The position numbers and the translations under genes are program-made. Shown in pieces: positions 27,901 through 35,693 of a stretch of 64,000 nucleotides of DNA. The first letter of the stretch is position 1. Every line of letters starts with the position of its first letter. The DNA is from Variovorax paradoxus. GTDB taxonomy: Bacteria; Pseudomonadota; Gammaproteobacteria; Burkholderiales; Burkholderiaceae_C. The notes below the pieces were generated by a model, which did no database searches, was not told the DNA's origin, and saw nothing but the letters and a program-made list of their open reading frames with translations. Where the stretch lies: positions 310,001-374,000 of the forward strand of contig NZ_LR743508.1 in assembly GCF_902712855.1 (NCBI RefSeq), read 5' to 3'.

Positions 27901-28518
27901 CGCTACGCCGAACTGGTGGAACGCGTGCGCGTGGTCGAGCAGCGCGAGCGCGGCAGCAACGTGCTGGCGAAGGCCGTCGCGTCGGGCCTCTTCAAGCTCA
28001 TGGCGTACAAGGACGAATACGAGGTGGCACGCCTGTACGCCGACAGGCGCTTCATGGAAAAGCTCGGCGAGCAGTTCGAAGGCAAGCCTGTGCTGCGCTT
28101 TCATCTGGCGCCGCCGGTGCTGGGCCGCCGCGATGCAGAAGGGCGCGCGGTGAAGACGAGCTTCGGCCCGTGGATGCTGGGCGCGTTCCGGCTGCTCGCG
28201 AAGTTCCGGGGCCTGCGCGGCACGGCCTTCGACGTGTTCGGCCGCACGGCCGAGCGCCGCATGGAACGGCAGCTGATCGAGGACTACCGCGCGATGGTCG
28301 AGGACCTGCTCGCGCGGCTCGGGCGCAGCGACCGCATCGACTTCGACGCGGCGCTGTCGCTCGCGCGGCTGCCCGAACAGATCCGAGGCTTCGGGCATGT
28401 GAAGGAAGAAAGCGTGGTGTCGGCGCGGGTGCGGTGGGTGGCGCTGGCGAAGCAGCTCGACGCCGCCGCCCCGGCCGCAACGAACACTTTCGTGGGCCGC
28501 ACCGCCATGGCCGCCTGA
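24955..28518 (+). CDS. Fused indolepyruvate:ferredoxin oxidoreductase (IorA-IorB type)
   Basis: A 1187-residue thiamine-diphosphate enzyme that oxidatively decarboxylates aryl-pyruvates (from Trp, Phe, Tyr) to aryl-acetyl-CoA with ferredoxin. The order is a pyrimidine-binding domain (about 20-350) and a TPP-binding region (EHNKTTTHMGGEG, NLGDGTYYHSGS). Next is a Cys-rich iron-sulfur segment (CEGCGDCGEQSNC, then CNADESCIKGFC), then the POR-gamma/IorB domain (ILITGIGGTGVITIG, GMSQKNGSVTSHV) and a C-terminal DUF6537-type domain. This one-chain form is typical of Burkholderiales and other aerobes. It is faced by a LysR gene and followed by a perfect hairpin, so it is probably monocistronic. Confidence 0.93.
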   Translation: MASHELASVALDDKYTATEGRIYLSGIQALVRLMLVQKWRDQQAGLNTAGFVSGYRGSPLGGLDEALWKAQPQLEANAVKFLPGVNEELAATAVWGTQQVHLTGESAVDGVFAMWYGKAPGVDRCGDVFKHMSHAGTSPHGGVLLVAGDDHGASSSTLPNQSDHLFAASMIPMLYPQSVEEYIELGLHGFAMSRFAGLPVGFKALADTVESSGSIAAGALDVHTRLPADFEFPPGGVHARLSTDTLGVQARKQEALMQDYKIYAAIAYARANRLNRVTIDSPKARLGIVASGKSYRDVLEALEELGIDADEAARIGIRLFKVSMPWPLEPDSIREFADGLEEILVVEEKRQIVEYQLKEHLYNWRENVRPRVIGKFDEQGEWGAHPRGKWLLPATADFSVAQIARVIAGRVARFHTSDRIRMRLAILDAKDVVLGKAVATPSRPAWYCSGCPHNTSTRVPEGSLALAGIGCHVMATAIYPEHNKTTTHMGGEGAPWLGQAWFSKRRHVFANLGDGTYYHSGSMAIRAAVAAGVNITYKILYNDAVAMTGGQPVDGPITVPRIAHQMAAEGVKRLALVAEDPTRWADRSVLPPEREGFVLTVHHRDDMDAVQRELREFEGVSVLIYDQVCAAEKRRRRKKGEFPQAARRVFINDAVCEGCGDCGEQSNCTALLPKQTELGLKRAVDQSACNADESCIKGFCPSFVTVEGVKPRRQAPVAATAAAEEAPLPEPKQLALEGMHNILITGIGGTGVITIGALIGMAAHLEGKGVSVLDMTGMSQKNGSVTSHVRIARDAAQLKAQRIPTGEADLILGCDMLTAGAPDAIARMRPGRTYALVNTFEQPTGHFAQQPDWEFPATQVRALIEESVEGRADFIDATQLATRLMGDAIAANLFLLGFAFQKGFVPVSAEALDKAIEINGVAVKANQSAFRWGRKAALDLAAVTREAAPQKVVALQRPQSFEALVKDRTEFLASYQNAAYAQRYAELVERVRVVEQRERGSNVLAKAVASGLFKLMAYKDEYEVARLYADRRFMEKLGEQFEGKPVLRFHLAPPVLGRRDAEGRAVKTSFGPWMLGAFRLLAKFRGLRGTAFDVFGRTAERRMERQLIEDYRAMVEDLLARLGRSDRIDFDAALSLARLPEQIRGFGHVKEESVVSARVRWVALAKQLDAAAPAATNTFVGRTAMAA

Positions 28519-28530
28519 GCCTGCGCCGCC

Positions 28531-28570
28531 GTCGCGGATGCGCCAGCCGCCAGAACGGCGCATCCGCGAC
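28531..28570 (+). terminator. Perfect 14-bp hairpin after the indolepyruvate oxidoreductase gene
   Basis: GTCGCGGATGCGCC at 28531-28544 pairs exactly with GGCGCATCCGCGAC at 28557-28570, around a 12-base loop, 13 bp after the stop. It has no U tract. The stem strength and position support a transcript end. Confidence 0.6.
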
Positions 28571-28625
28571 AGTCCAAGGCCCGTTTCCAACGGTGCGCCG
28601 CGCGCCCCGCTGAAAGAATGGGTTC

Positions 28626-29930
28626 ATGAAAGAAGCCACCCCCATCCAGGCGGACGAAGCCGCCATCGTTGCCGCTGCGCATGCCCTGCGCGACGAAGCC
28701 GTCGCCATGCTGAGCGAACTGGTCACGCACCCTTCCCTGCTCGGGCACGAGCAGAGCGCGCAACGCTTCATGGCGGACGCCTTCGGTGCGCTCGGTCTGC
28801 AGGTGGACGAGTTCCAGATCGACGAGGAGAAACTGCGCGCCCACCCGGGCTACTCGCCGTCGATCGTCTCCTACGAGGGCCGCACGAACGTGGTGGGCAT
28901 CCACCGCCCCACCGGGCCGTTCAAGGGCAACTCGCTGATCTTCAACGGCCACATCGACGTGGTGCCCACCGGAGCGGAGGTGCTCTGGACGCATCCCCCG
29001 TTCTCCGGCAAGGTCGAGGGCGACCGGCTGTACGGGCGCGGCTCGGCGGACATGAAGGCCGGCATCATTGCCTACACCATGGCCTACAAGGCGCTCAAGC
29101 GGCTCGGGCTGGAACCGGCCTCGCCGGTGTACTTCCAGTCGGTGATCGAGGAGGAATGCACCGGCAACGGCGCGCTGGCCTGCCTGGTTGAAGGCTACCG
29201 GGCCGATGCGGCCGTGATCACCGAGCCGGTGGCGGCCGACGGCGTCATGACCTGCCAGATGGGCGTGCTGTGGCTGGCCATCGAGGTGCTGGGCAAGCCG
29301 GTGCATGCCTCGGTCGCGCAGACCGGCGTGGGCGCCATCGATTTCACGATGTACCTCTTCAACGAGCTGAAGAAGCTCGAGGACAAGTGGAATGCGCCGA
29401 GCGCGCGCTACCGCACGTTCGCGCACCACAACCATCCGGTGAATTTCAACCTGGGCAAGATCAACGGCGGCGAATGGGCCTCGTCGGTGCCTTCGGCCTG
29501 CCGCGCCGACGTGCGGCTGGGCTTCTACCCCGACATGAAGGTCGAGAAGGTGAAGGCCGAGGTCGAGGCCCTGCTGGCCGCGGCCTACGAGGCGCATCCC
29601 GCGCACGACGCGCTGAGCTACAAGATCGTGTACGAAGGCTTCCAGGCCGACGGCTGCGAGGTGCCGTCGGACGCGCCCATCGTCGCCGCGCTGGCGAAGT
29701 GCCACCAGGACATCGTCGGCAGGGAGCTCAAGCCCACCGCCTTCACCGGCACGACCGACACGAAGTTCTTCAACCTCTACGGCGAGACGCCGGCCATCTG
29801 CTACGGCCCGTCGGGCGGCGAGAACATCCACGGCATCGACGAGTGGGTGTCGATCGACAGCATGATGCAGGTGATCTCCGTGCTCGCGGTCTTCATGGCG
29901 AGATGGTGCGGGGTCAACAGGATCGGCTGA
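28626..29930 (+). CDS. M20-family ArgE/DapE-type deacylase
   Basis: A 434-residue zinc-dependent amidohydrolase of the peptidase M20 family, which removes acyl groups from N-acyl amino acids or related amides. Metal and catalytic motifs are visible: FNGHIDVVPTG, GRGSADMKAG, IEEECTGNGAL (general-base Glu next to a metal Glu) and the C-terminal His of GGENIHGIDEWV. The dimerisation-domain insert lies between about residues 200 and 320. It is cytoplasmic. It is separated from the preceding gene by a strong hairpin, so it is probably transcribed separately. The exact substrate is unknown; ArgE, DapE and acylases share these motifs. Confidence 0.9.
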   Translation: MKEATPIQADEAAIVAAAHALRDEAVAMLSELVTHPSLLGHEQSAQRFMADAFGALGLQVDEFQIDEEKLRAHPGYSPSIVSYEGRTNVVGIHRPTGPFKGNSLIFNGHIDVVPTGAEVLWTHPPFSGKVEGDRLYGRGSADMKAGIIAYTMAYKALKRLGLEPASPVYFQSVIEEECTGNGALACLVEGYRADAAVITEPVAADGVMTCQMGVLWLAIEVLGKPVHASVAQTGVGAIDFTMYLFNELKKLEDKWNAPSARYRTFAHHNHPVNFNLGKINGGEWASSVPSACRADVRLGFYPDMKVEKVKAEVEALLAAAYEAHPAHDALSYKIVYEGFQADGCEVPSDAPIVAALAKCHQDIVGRELKPTAFTGTTDTKFFNLYGETPAICYGPSGGENIHGIDEWVSIDSMMQVISVLAVFMARWCGVNRIG

Positions 29931-30011
29931 CGCCGATGGCAGCGCGCTGAGCCGCGCCGGCGGCGTGACGCGAGCACGCGGCAGAATGCGGACCACTTCA
30001 AAGGAGCGCGC

Positions 30012-30461
30012 GTGGACGTCCATGAACTGGCCCCGTCGGAACTCGGTGATCTGCTGGCGCTGTACCGGCATCTGCACGAAGCAGACGACCCCCTGCCCGA
30101 TGCCGCCACGGTGGACGCCGTGTGGCGCGAGCTGCTCGGCAACCCGCGCTGCAGGTACTACGGCATCCGCGCGGGCGGGGAACTCGTTGCGAGCTGCACG
30201 GTCACCGTCGTCGCGAACCTCACGCGCGGCTGCAGGCCCTATGGGGTGATCGAGAACGTGGTGACCCACGCGGACCACCGCCAGCAGGGCCTCGGCAAGG
30301 CGGTGCTGGCCAGGGCCCTGGCCTTCGCATGGTCGCAGGGCTGCTACAAGGCCATGCTGATGACCGGCCGCAAGGACGAGGCGACCTTCCGGTTCTACGA
30401 GTCGGCCGGATTCAGCCGCGACGGGAAGCAGGCCTTCATTGCGAAGGCGCCTGCACCCTGA
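30012..30461 (+). CDS. GNAT-family N-acetyltransferase
   Basis: A 149-residue acetyl-CoA-dependent acyltransferase. The fold core is visible: VIENVVTHADHRQQGLGKAV (acetyl-CoA pyrophosphate loop), then AWSQGCYKAMLMTG and the C-terminal FYESAGFSRDGKQ. The start is GTG at 30012 with AAGGAG five bases upstream, which settles it. The 3' end overlaps the convergent kinase gene by 26 bp. The substrate cannot be read from sequence. Confidence 0.88.
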   Translation: MDVHELAPSELGDLLALYRHLHEADDPLPDAATVDAVWRELLGNPRCRYYGIRAGGELVASCTVTVVANLTRGCRPYGVIENVVTHADHRQQGLGKAVLARALAFAWSQGCYKAMLMTGRKDEATFRFYESAGFSRDGKQAFIAKAPAP

Positions 30462-32490
30462 CGCCCGCCGCAGGCGAGGGCGAGACCGGAAAGAACTGAT
30501 GCACCTTGCCGGCATCGGCGTTGGCATTGGCATCGCGGCGAAGCGGCAGCCACAGCGTGAAGCGCGTACCCGCGCTGCCCGACTCCCACTGCACGTTGCC
30601 GCCGATGGCCGCCGCGCGCCGCTGCTGGTTGCGCAGGCCCCGGCCGCTGCGGCGCAAAGCCTCTTCCACCGGAAAGCCGGCGCCGTTGTCCTCGATCACC
30701 ACCGACACGCCGTCGTCCACGGTCGAGGTGCTGACGCCGATGGTGGTGGCCTGCGTGTGGCGCAGCACGTTGGCCACGCACTCCTGCACGATGCGCAGGA
30801 TGTGCAGCGCGCTGTCCGGGTCGAGCCAGGTCAGCGCGGGCACGGGCTGTACCTCCCAGCGCAGCGTGACGCCCGCGCCCTCGATGCGCGGCGCCAGGCG
30901 AAAGCGCAGGGTCGCGAGCAGCAGCAGCAGGTCGGCATCGACGCTTTCCATGGAGTCGATCACCAGCTTCAGGTCTTCCATGCAGCCCTTGAGCAGGCTC
31001 GAGATCTCGGCGTCGCTCATGGCGCCGCGCTCCACCGAGCGGATCGCGCTGATGAGCGTGGAGCCCAGGCCGTCGTGCATGTCCTGCATGAGCCGCTTGC
31101 GCTCTGCGTTGAGCATGTGCTGGTTCTCCACCACGCGCAGCCGCTGGTAGCTTTGCTCCAGTTCGGCCTCGCGCTCCTGCAGCCGCCGCGCCAGCCCGGT
31201 GTTGAGCCTGCCCACCTCGGCGAAGGCGTCGGTGTAGCGCTGGAACATGATGAACGAGAAGACGAAGAACAGGCCGATGATCGCGTAGGGCGAGGTGTAG
31301 ACGCTCTCGGGGCTCACCAGGTTGTTCTGCAGCAGCCCGTCGTACGACGTGAACACCACGGCGAAGACGGTCCACCCGGCCACCAGCCGGCCTTCGGGCA
31401 GCTGCGCGCGCAGCGCCTTGCGCAAATTGACCGCGAAGATCAGCACCGCGACCGGAAGCACCATCAGGTTGAGCAGCGGCGTGAACAGGTAGAGGCTGCC
31501 GATCGAGGTCGACACATGCGGCATGGTCGCCACGCTGCACGCCACCGTCAGGGTGAGCGCGGTGCGGGTCAGCCAGGGCGAGGGGTTCTGGTGCAGGCGC
31601 TGCAGGAACAGGTGGATGAGCATGATCAGCCACAGCAGGCTGGCCACGGTCAGCCACTCGAACCACTCGTCCGACAACGGGATGTAGCTGCCGCCCACGT
31701 AGTAGTGCAGCATGCGCAGGAAGGCGAGCGCGGAGATCGCGGAGAACAGCAGGTACAGCGACTCGCGCCGCCTGCCCAGCCATACCGCGAACGCGAAGGC
31801 GCCGACCGCCAGGAACGCGGCACTGCCCATGAACGGCAACTGCACCTCCAGCAGCTGGCGGACCTGGTAGCGCCAGACCAGCGCATCCTCGTCGCCGACC
31901 CACACGGTCGAGAAGCCGCTGCCGCTGCTGCGCAGGCGGTCCACGCGGATCAGCACCGACGTGGGCGCCGGCGCGCCGGCCGTGGCGTTGAGCGGCAGCA
32001 GCAGCGGATGGTTGTAGCCGTTGTGCACAGGGCTGCCGTGCGACTGGTAGAGCAGCACGCCGTCGCCATACACCGCGATGTGACCCAGCGTCTTCCAGCG
32101 CGGAAGGTACAGCAGGCGCTGCTGCGCCGGCAGCGACAGTGCGCCGAGGTCGATGCGGTACCAGTCGGTCAGAGTCCTGATGCCGCCTTCGGGCGTGGGC
32201 ACCAGTTCGCGCGCCGCGGTGTACGGCAGGTCCACCGTCTTCCAGCCTTCGCGCGGCAGCATCGCGTCGTCGATGCGCAGCGGCGGAGCCGAATAGCCTG
32301 TGCCGGGAACGGACAGCAGATCGGCCCGGGTGATGTGGACCGTGCCTTGGGAGCCCCCGGCCCGGGGCGGCTCACTCGATGCCGGTGGTTCGCTCGCGTG
32401 AAGGTTCGTCAGGCAGGCCAGCAGGACGACCGGGAGCACCAGCGCAAACCACCGGCCGATGCGTCCGCCACCCGCGCCTGCCGGCCTCAT
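30436..32490 (-). CDS. 7TMR-DISM membrane sensor histidine kinase, NarL-system type
   Basis: A 684-residue membrane kinase. A hydrophobic N-terminal signal segment (WFALVLPVVLLACLTNLHA) precedes a periplasmic beta-rich domain (about 50-225). Seven closely spaced hydrophobic segments (about 235-430), a coiled coil (RRLQEREAELEQSYQRLRVV) and a HisKA_3 domain (ERKRLMQDMHDGLGSTL, His in MHDGLG) follow. The HATPase end has NVLRHTQA, VIEDNGAGF and GRGLRNQQRRAAAIGG. Kinases of this class normally phosphorylate a LuxR/NarL-type regulator, but none is encoded nearby, so it is an orphan here. The signal is unknown. Confidence 0.9.
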   Translation of the reverse strand: MRPAGAGGGRIGRWFALVLPVVLLACLTNLHASEPPASSEPPRAGGSQGTVHITRADLLSVPGTGYSAPPLRIDDAMLPREGWKTVDLPYTAARELVPTPEGGIRTLTDWYRIDLGALSLPAQQRLLYLPRWKTLGHIAVYGDGVLLYQSHGSPVHNGYNHPLLLPLNATAGAPAPTSVLIRVDRLRSSGSGFSTVWVGDEDALVWRYQVRQLLEVQLPFMGSAAFLAVGAFAFAVWLGRRRESLYLLFSAISALAFLRMLHYYVGGSYIPLSDEWFEWLTVASLLWLIMLIHLFLQRLHQNPSPWLTRTALTLTVACSVATMPHVSTSIGSLYLFTPLLNLMVLPVAVLIFAVNLRKALRAQLPEGRLVAGWTVFAVVFTSYDGLLQNNLVSPESVYTSPYAIIGLFFVFSFIMFQRYTDAFAEVGRLNTGLARRLQEREAELEQSYQRLRVVENQHMLNAERKRLMQDMHDGLGSTLISAIRSVERGAMSDAEISSLLKGCMEDLKLVIDSMESVDADLLLLLATLRFRLAPRIEGAGVTLRWEVQPVPALTWLDPDSALHILRIVQECVANVLRHTQATTIGVSTSTVDDGVSVVIEDNGAGFPVEEALRRSGRGLRNQQRRAAAIGGNVQWESGSAGTRFTLWLPLRRDANANADAGKVHQFFPVSPSPAAGVRVQAPSQ

Positions 32491-32545
32491 GGTGTGCTTC
32501 TTCGGGCGCGCGCCGGCGCTGCGCGAAGGCTTGGAACACGGTCGA

Positions 32546-32763
32546 ATGGTTTCATCGGTTCTCGATTATGTGGTGCTGGCTGCGGTGGCGATTTTCACGA
32601 CGGGATCGATCGGCTGCGCGCTGGCACCGACCATCGGCGGTATCCGGCCTCTTCTTGCCGAGGGCAGCGATCCCCGGACCTTGTTCTGCGTGACGTTCAC
32701 GACCACAGCGCCGGGCTGGCTGCGGCGGTCTTCGTGGTGCTTGCGTCCCGGCGTCCGGCCTGA
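32546..32763 (+). pseudogene. Possible frameshifted small membrane protein
   Basis: From ATG 32546 the frame gives VLDYVVLAAVAIFTTGSIG followed by APTIGGIRPLLAEGSDPRTL, a plausible membrane-anchored start. Near 32690 this frame turns into poor sequence, while the next frame reads DHSAGLAAAVFVVLASRRPA and then a stop (32761-32763). A single frameshift would join them into a protein of about 70 residues with two hydrophobic segments. It could equally be chance. The rest of the 410-bp gap (32491-32900) holds the divergent promoters of the sensor kinase and the small membrane protein gene. Confidence 0.25.
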
Positions 32764-32900
32764 GCGCAGCGGGGCAGCCGCGCCGGTGCCGGTCGCGCAT
32801 CGCCGTGGCCCGCAGGCAGCGCGAAGTGCGGCCCGTTACGGGGCGAAGCGACCGCCGCCCGGCGGGGGTATGCTTCGACCCCCCGCGGAGGATTCACCCG

Positions 32901-33320
32901 ATGCTCCCCACCATCGTCGCGCTCATGGCCACTGTCGTCCTGCTCGTGTGGATGGGCTTCTTCATGATGGGCTCGCTGCCGCTGCTGATCCTCAAGCACG
33001 ACACCGCGCTCGATTCGCGCTTCATCCGCGGCCTGTTCAACGTCTACTACATCGCGGTGATGCTGACCGCGAGCGTGGCGGCCCTCAGCTTCGCGTGGTC
33101 TGCCAAGCCGGCCTTTGCCATCGGCATGGCCTTCATTGCGGCACTGGCCTTCGCGCTGCGGCGCTGGATCATCGTCCCGCGCATGGATGCGCTGCGCAGC
33201 ACGCTGCCCGGCACGGGCACTTCGATTCCACGCTTCCGGCGGCTCCACATCGCGGGGATGATGCTCAACGTGGTGCAACTCGGCACGGTCGCGTGGTCGT
33301 TGACGCGGCTTGCGCTGTGA
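32901..33320 (+). CDS. Small integral membrane protein of unknown function
   Basis: A 139-residue protein with four predicted membrane segments: VALMATVVLLVWMGFFMMG, a segment around YYIAVMLTASVAALSF, one around AFAIGMAFIAALAFAL, and a last one around MMLNVVQLGTVAWSL. A short basic cytoplasmic loop (RRWIIVPRMDALRST) lies between the third and fourth. GGAGGA precedes the ATG at 32901. The four-helix layout recalls DUF4149-like proteins, but I am not certain. It may share a transcript with poxB, 147 bp downstream. Confidence 0.7.
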   Translation: MLPTIVALMATVVLLVWMGFFMMGSLPLLILKHDTALDSRFIRGLFNVYYIAVMLTASVAALSFAWSAKPAFAIGMAFIAALAFALRRWIIVPRMDALRSTLPGTGTSIPRFRRLHIAGMMLNVVQLGTVAWSLTRLAL

Positions 33321-33467
33321 ATCGAGACGGGCCTGCATCCTTGCATGCGGGCGAGATCCGATGCGGCGAAATCCTACCGAGGCAGCCGACGCGTGCCCAC
33401 GGCCTGCCGCCCGCGCGGCCGTAGGCTTTTCGGACCGCAGCAGCGCAACGAATCCAGGACGCCCCCG

Positions 33468-35186
33468 ATGGCCCAACGCAAAGTCGCCGAACTCATCATC
33501 GAAACGCTCCAGCAGGCCGGCGTCAAGCGCTGCTACGGCATCGTCGGCGACACGCTGAACCATGTCACCGACGCCATCCATCGCAGCGACATCGAGTGGG
33601 TGCATGTTCGGCACGAAGAGGCTGCGGCATTCGCGGCCGGTGCCGAGTCCTACCTGACGGGCGGGCTCACGGCCTGTGCCGGCTCGTGCGGCCCGGGCGG
33701 GGTGCACTTCATCAACGGCGTGTTCGAGGCCAACCGCAATCGCGCGCCGGTGGTGCTCATCGCCAGCCAGGTGGTCACGACCGAACTCGGCATGGAATTT
33801 CCGCAGGAGGTCGACTTCAAGTCGCTCTACGCGCACTGCACCGTGTTCTGCGAGCAGGTGCATTCGGCGCAGCAGGCGCAGCGGCTCACCGCGCTCGCTG
33901 CGCAGGCCGCGCTGTCGCGCAAGGGCGTGGCGGTGATCATCCTGCCGAGCGACATCGCGCAGACCGAAGTGAAGGAAGGCCTGACCTACGCAGTGCATCG
34001 GACCGCACCCGTGGTGCGGCCGAACGACGCTGAACTGGCGCAGCTTGCCGCGTTGCTCGGCCAGGGAAAGAAGATCGCCATCTATGCCGGCCACGGCTGC
34101 GAAGGCGCGCACGAGATGCTGCTGGCACTGGGCCAGTGCCTGAAGGCCCCCATTGCCCACACCTCGCGCGCCAAGGACTTCGTAGAGTACGACAACCCCT
34201 TCAACATGGGCATGACCGGCATCTTCGGCGTGGAGTCGGGCTACCGCGCGCTGCAGGAGTGCGACACGCTGTTGCTGCTCGGCGCCGACTTCGCATGGAG
34301 CCAGTTCTATCCGGGCAAGGCCACGATCCTGCAGATCGACACCGACGGCAGCCACCTGGGCCGCCGGCATCCGGTGGCGCTCGGGCTGGTCGGCGACGTC
34401 GCGCACACCATCGAGGCGCTCATTCCGCTGCTGGAGGAACGCAGCGACCGGCAGTTTCTCGACGAATGCCTTCGCCATCGCAAGGACGCGGTGGAAACGC
34501 TGCGGCGCGACGAGCGGCCGGGCAAGGAGGGACTGATCCATCCGCAGCACCTGACGCGGGTGATCGACGAACTCGCAGCGGACGATGCCATCTTCACTGC
34601 CGACGGCGGCAGCCCGATGGTGTGGTCTCTGCGCCACCTGAGCATGAATGGGCGCCGCCGCACGCTGGTGAGCCTGCTGCACGGCACCATGGCCAACGCC
34701 ATGCCACAGGCGCTGGGCGCGCAGAAGGCCTACCCCGGACGCCAGGTCGTCTCGCTGTCGGGCGACGGCGGCATCGCGATGCTGCTGGGCGACCTCATGA
34801 CCGCGGTGCAGGAGAAGCTGCCGATCAAGGTGGTGGTCTACAACAACGCGAGCCTGAACTTCGTCGAGCTCGAGCAGAAGGTCGAAGGCCTGCTCGACAA
34901 CTACACCGAGTTGCTCAACCCCGACTTCGCCCGGTTGGCGGAAGTGATCGGCTTCCACGGCCGGAAGGTCGAGCGCGCCGAGGAACTGCCCGATGCCGTG
35001 CGCGCCTTTCTCGCGCATCCGGGGCCGGCCCTGCTCGACGTGAAGGTGAATCGCACCGAGCTCGTGATGCCGCCGAAGGTGGAGTTCAGCCAGGTCGCGG
35101 GCACGATGCTGTATTCGGCCAAGGCGGTGCTCAGCGGCAGGTCGTCGGACGTGGTCGACCTGCTCAAGGACAACTTCACGGAGTAG
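33468..35186 (+). CDS. poxB: Pyruvate dehydrogenase (quinone), PoxB-like
   Basis: A 572-residue thiamine-diphosphate/FAD flavoprotein, the same length as E. coli PoxB. It converts pyruvate to acetate and CO2 and passes electrons to ubiquinone at the membrane. Visible blocks are the catalytic Glu in HVRHEEAAAFAAGAESYLTG, GSCGPGGVHFINGVFEANRN, and the TPP/Mg site GDGGIAMLLGDLMTAV with VVVYNNASLNFVELEQ. The C-terminal part should contain the membrane-activation segment (SAKAVLSGRSSDVVDLLKDN). The frame is open to 33345, but 33468 gives the standard N terminus. Related carboligases (acetolactate synthase) are less likely given the length and PoxB-like ends. Confidence 0.92.
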   Translation: MAQRKVAELIIETLQQAGVKRCYGIVGDTLNHVTDAIHRSDIEWVHVRHEEAAAFAAGAESYLTGGLTACAGSCGPGGVHFINGVFEANRNRAPVVLIASQVVTTELGMEFPQEVDFKSLYAHCTVFCEQVHSAQQAQRLTALAAQAALSRKGVAVIILPSDIAQTEVKEGLTYAVHRTAPVVRPNDAELAQLAALLGQGKKIAIYAGHGCEGAHEMLLALGQCLKAPIAHTSRAKDFVEYDNPFNMGMTGIFGVESGYRALQECDTLLLLGADFAWSQFYPGKATILQIDTDGSHLGRRHPVALGLVGDVAHTIEALIPLLEERSDRQFLDECLRHRKDAVETLRRDERPGKEGLIHPQHLTRVIDELAADDAIFTADGGSPMVWSLRHLSMNGRRRTLVSLLHGTMANAMPQALGAQKAYPGRQVVSLSGDGGIAMLLGDLMTAVQEKLPIKVVVYNNASLNFVELEQKVEGLLDNYTELLNPDFARLAEVIGFHGRKVERAEELPDAVRAFLAHPGPALLDVKVNRTELVMPPKVEFSQVAGTMLYSAKAVLSGRSSDVVDLLKDNFTE

Positions 35187-35234
35187 ATTGCGCCATCGTC
35201 CCTCTTCCTCCGACCGCCGGATGCCGCTGCGACC

Positions 35235-35693
35235 ATGCCCTTCGACCTCGAACGCTTCGTGACCGCGCAGGCGCCCGTGTACGACACGGTGCGCGAGGAA
35301 CTCGTGGCCGGCCGCAAGGGCAGCCACTGGATGTGGTTCGTCTTTCCGCAGCTGCGTGCGCTCGGCCGCAGTCCGACCGCCAGGCTCTTCGGTCTCGAAG
35401 GCCTCGACGAAGCCGCGGCCTACTGGCAACACCCGATGCTGGGAAGCCGGCTGCACGAGTGCGCGCAACTCGTGCTCGCCGTGCGCGGCCGCAGCGTGCA
35501 CCAGATCTTCGGCTCGCCCGACGACCTGAAGCTGTGCTCCTGCATGACGCTGTTCGAGGCGGCGGCGCCGGGCGAAGCGGTGTTCGCCGAGGTGCTGCGG
35601 CAGTGCTACGGCGGCGTGCGTGACGACGCCACGCTGGCGCTGCTTCGCGCCGGGCCTTCTCAGGCCATGTCGGAGTCGCAGCGCCCCAGGTAG
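35235..35693 (+). CDS. DUF1810 family protein
   Basis: A 152-residue soluble protein with the family hallmarks FVTAQAPVYDTVREEL, GSHWMWFVFPQL, IFGSPDDLKLCSCMTLF and a C-terminal CYGG segment. The family's role is unknown. Its 3' end runs 34 bp into the convergent AraC-type gene, an unusually long overlap for opposing genes. It may be cotranscribed with poxB, 48 bp upstream. Confidence 0.85.
   Translation: MPFDLERFVTAQAPVYDTVREELVAGRKGSHWMWFVFPQLRALGRSPTARLFGLEGLDEAAAYWQHPMLGSRLHECAQLVLAVRGRSVHQIFGSPDDLKLCSCMTLFEAAAPGEAVFAEVLRQCYGGVRDDATLALLRAGPSQAMSESQRPR

Noticed and set aside
24949..28590. Very long minus-strand open frame (over 1200 codons) opposite the indolepyruvate oxidoreductase
   Set aside because: It mirrors the codon pattern of a clearly recognisable plus-strand enzyme; its translation is Arg/His/Ala-rich with no family motif, as expected from GC-rich third positions.
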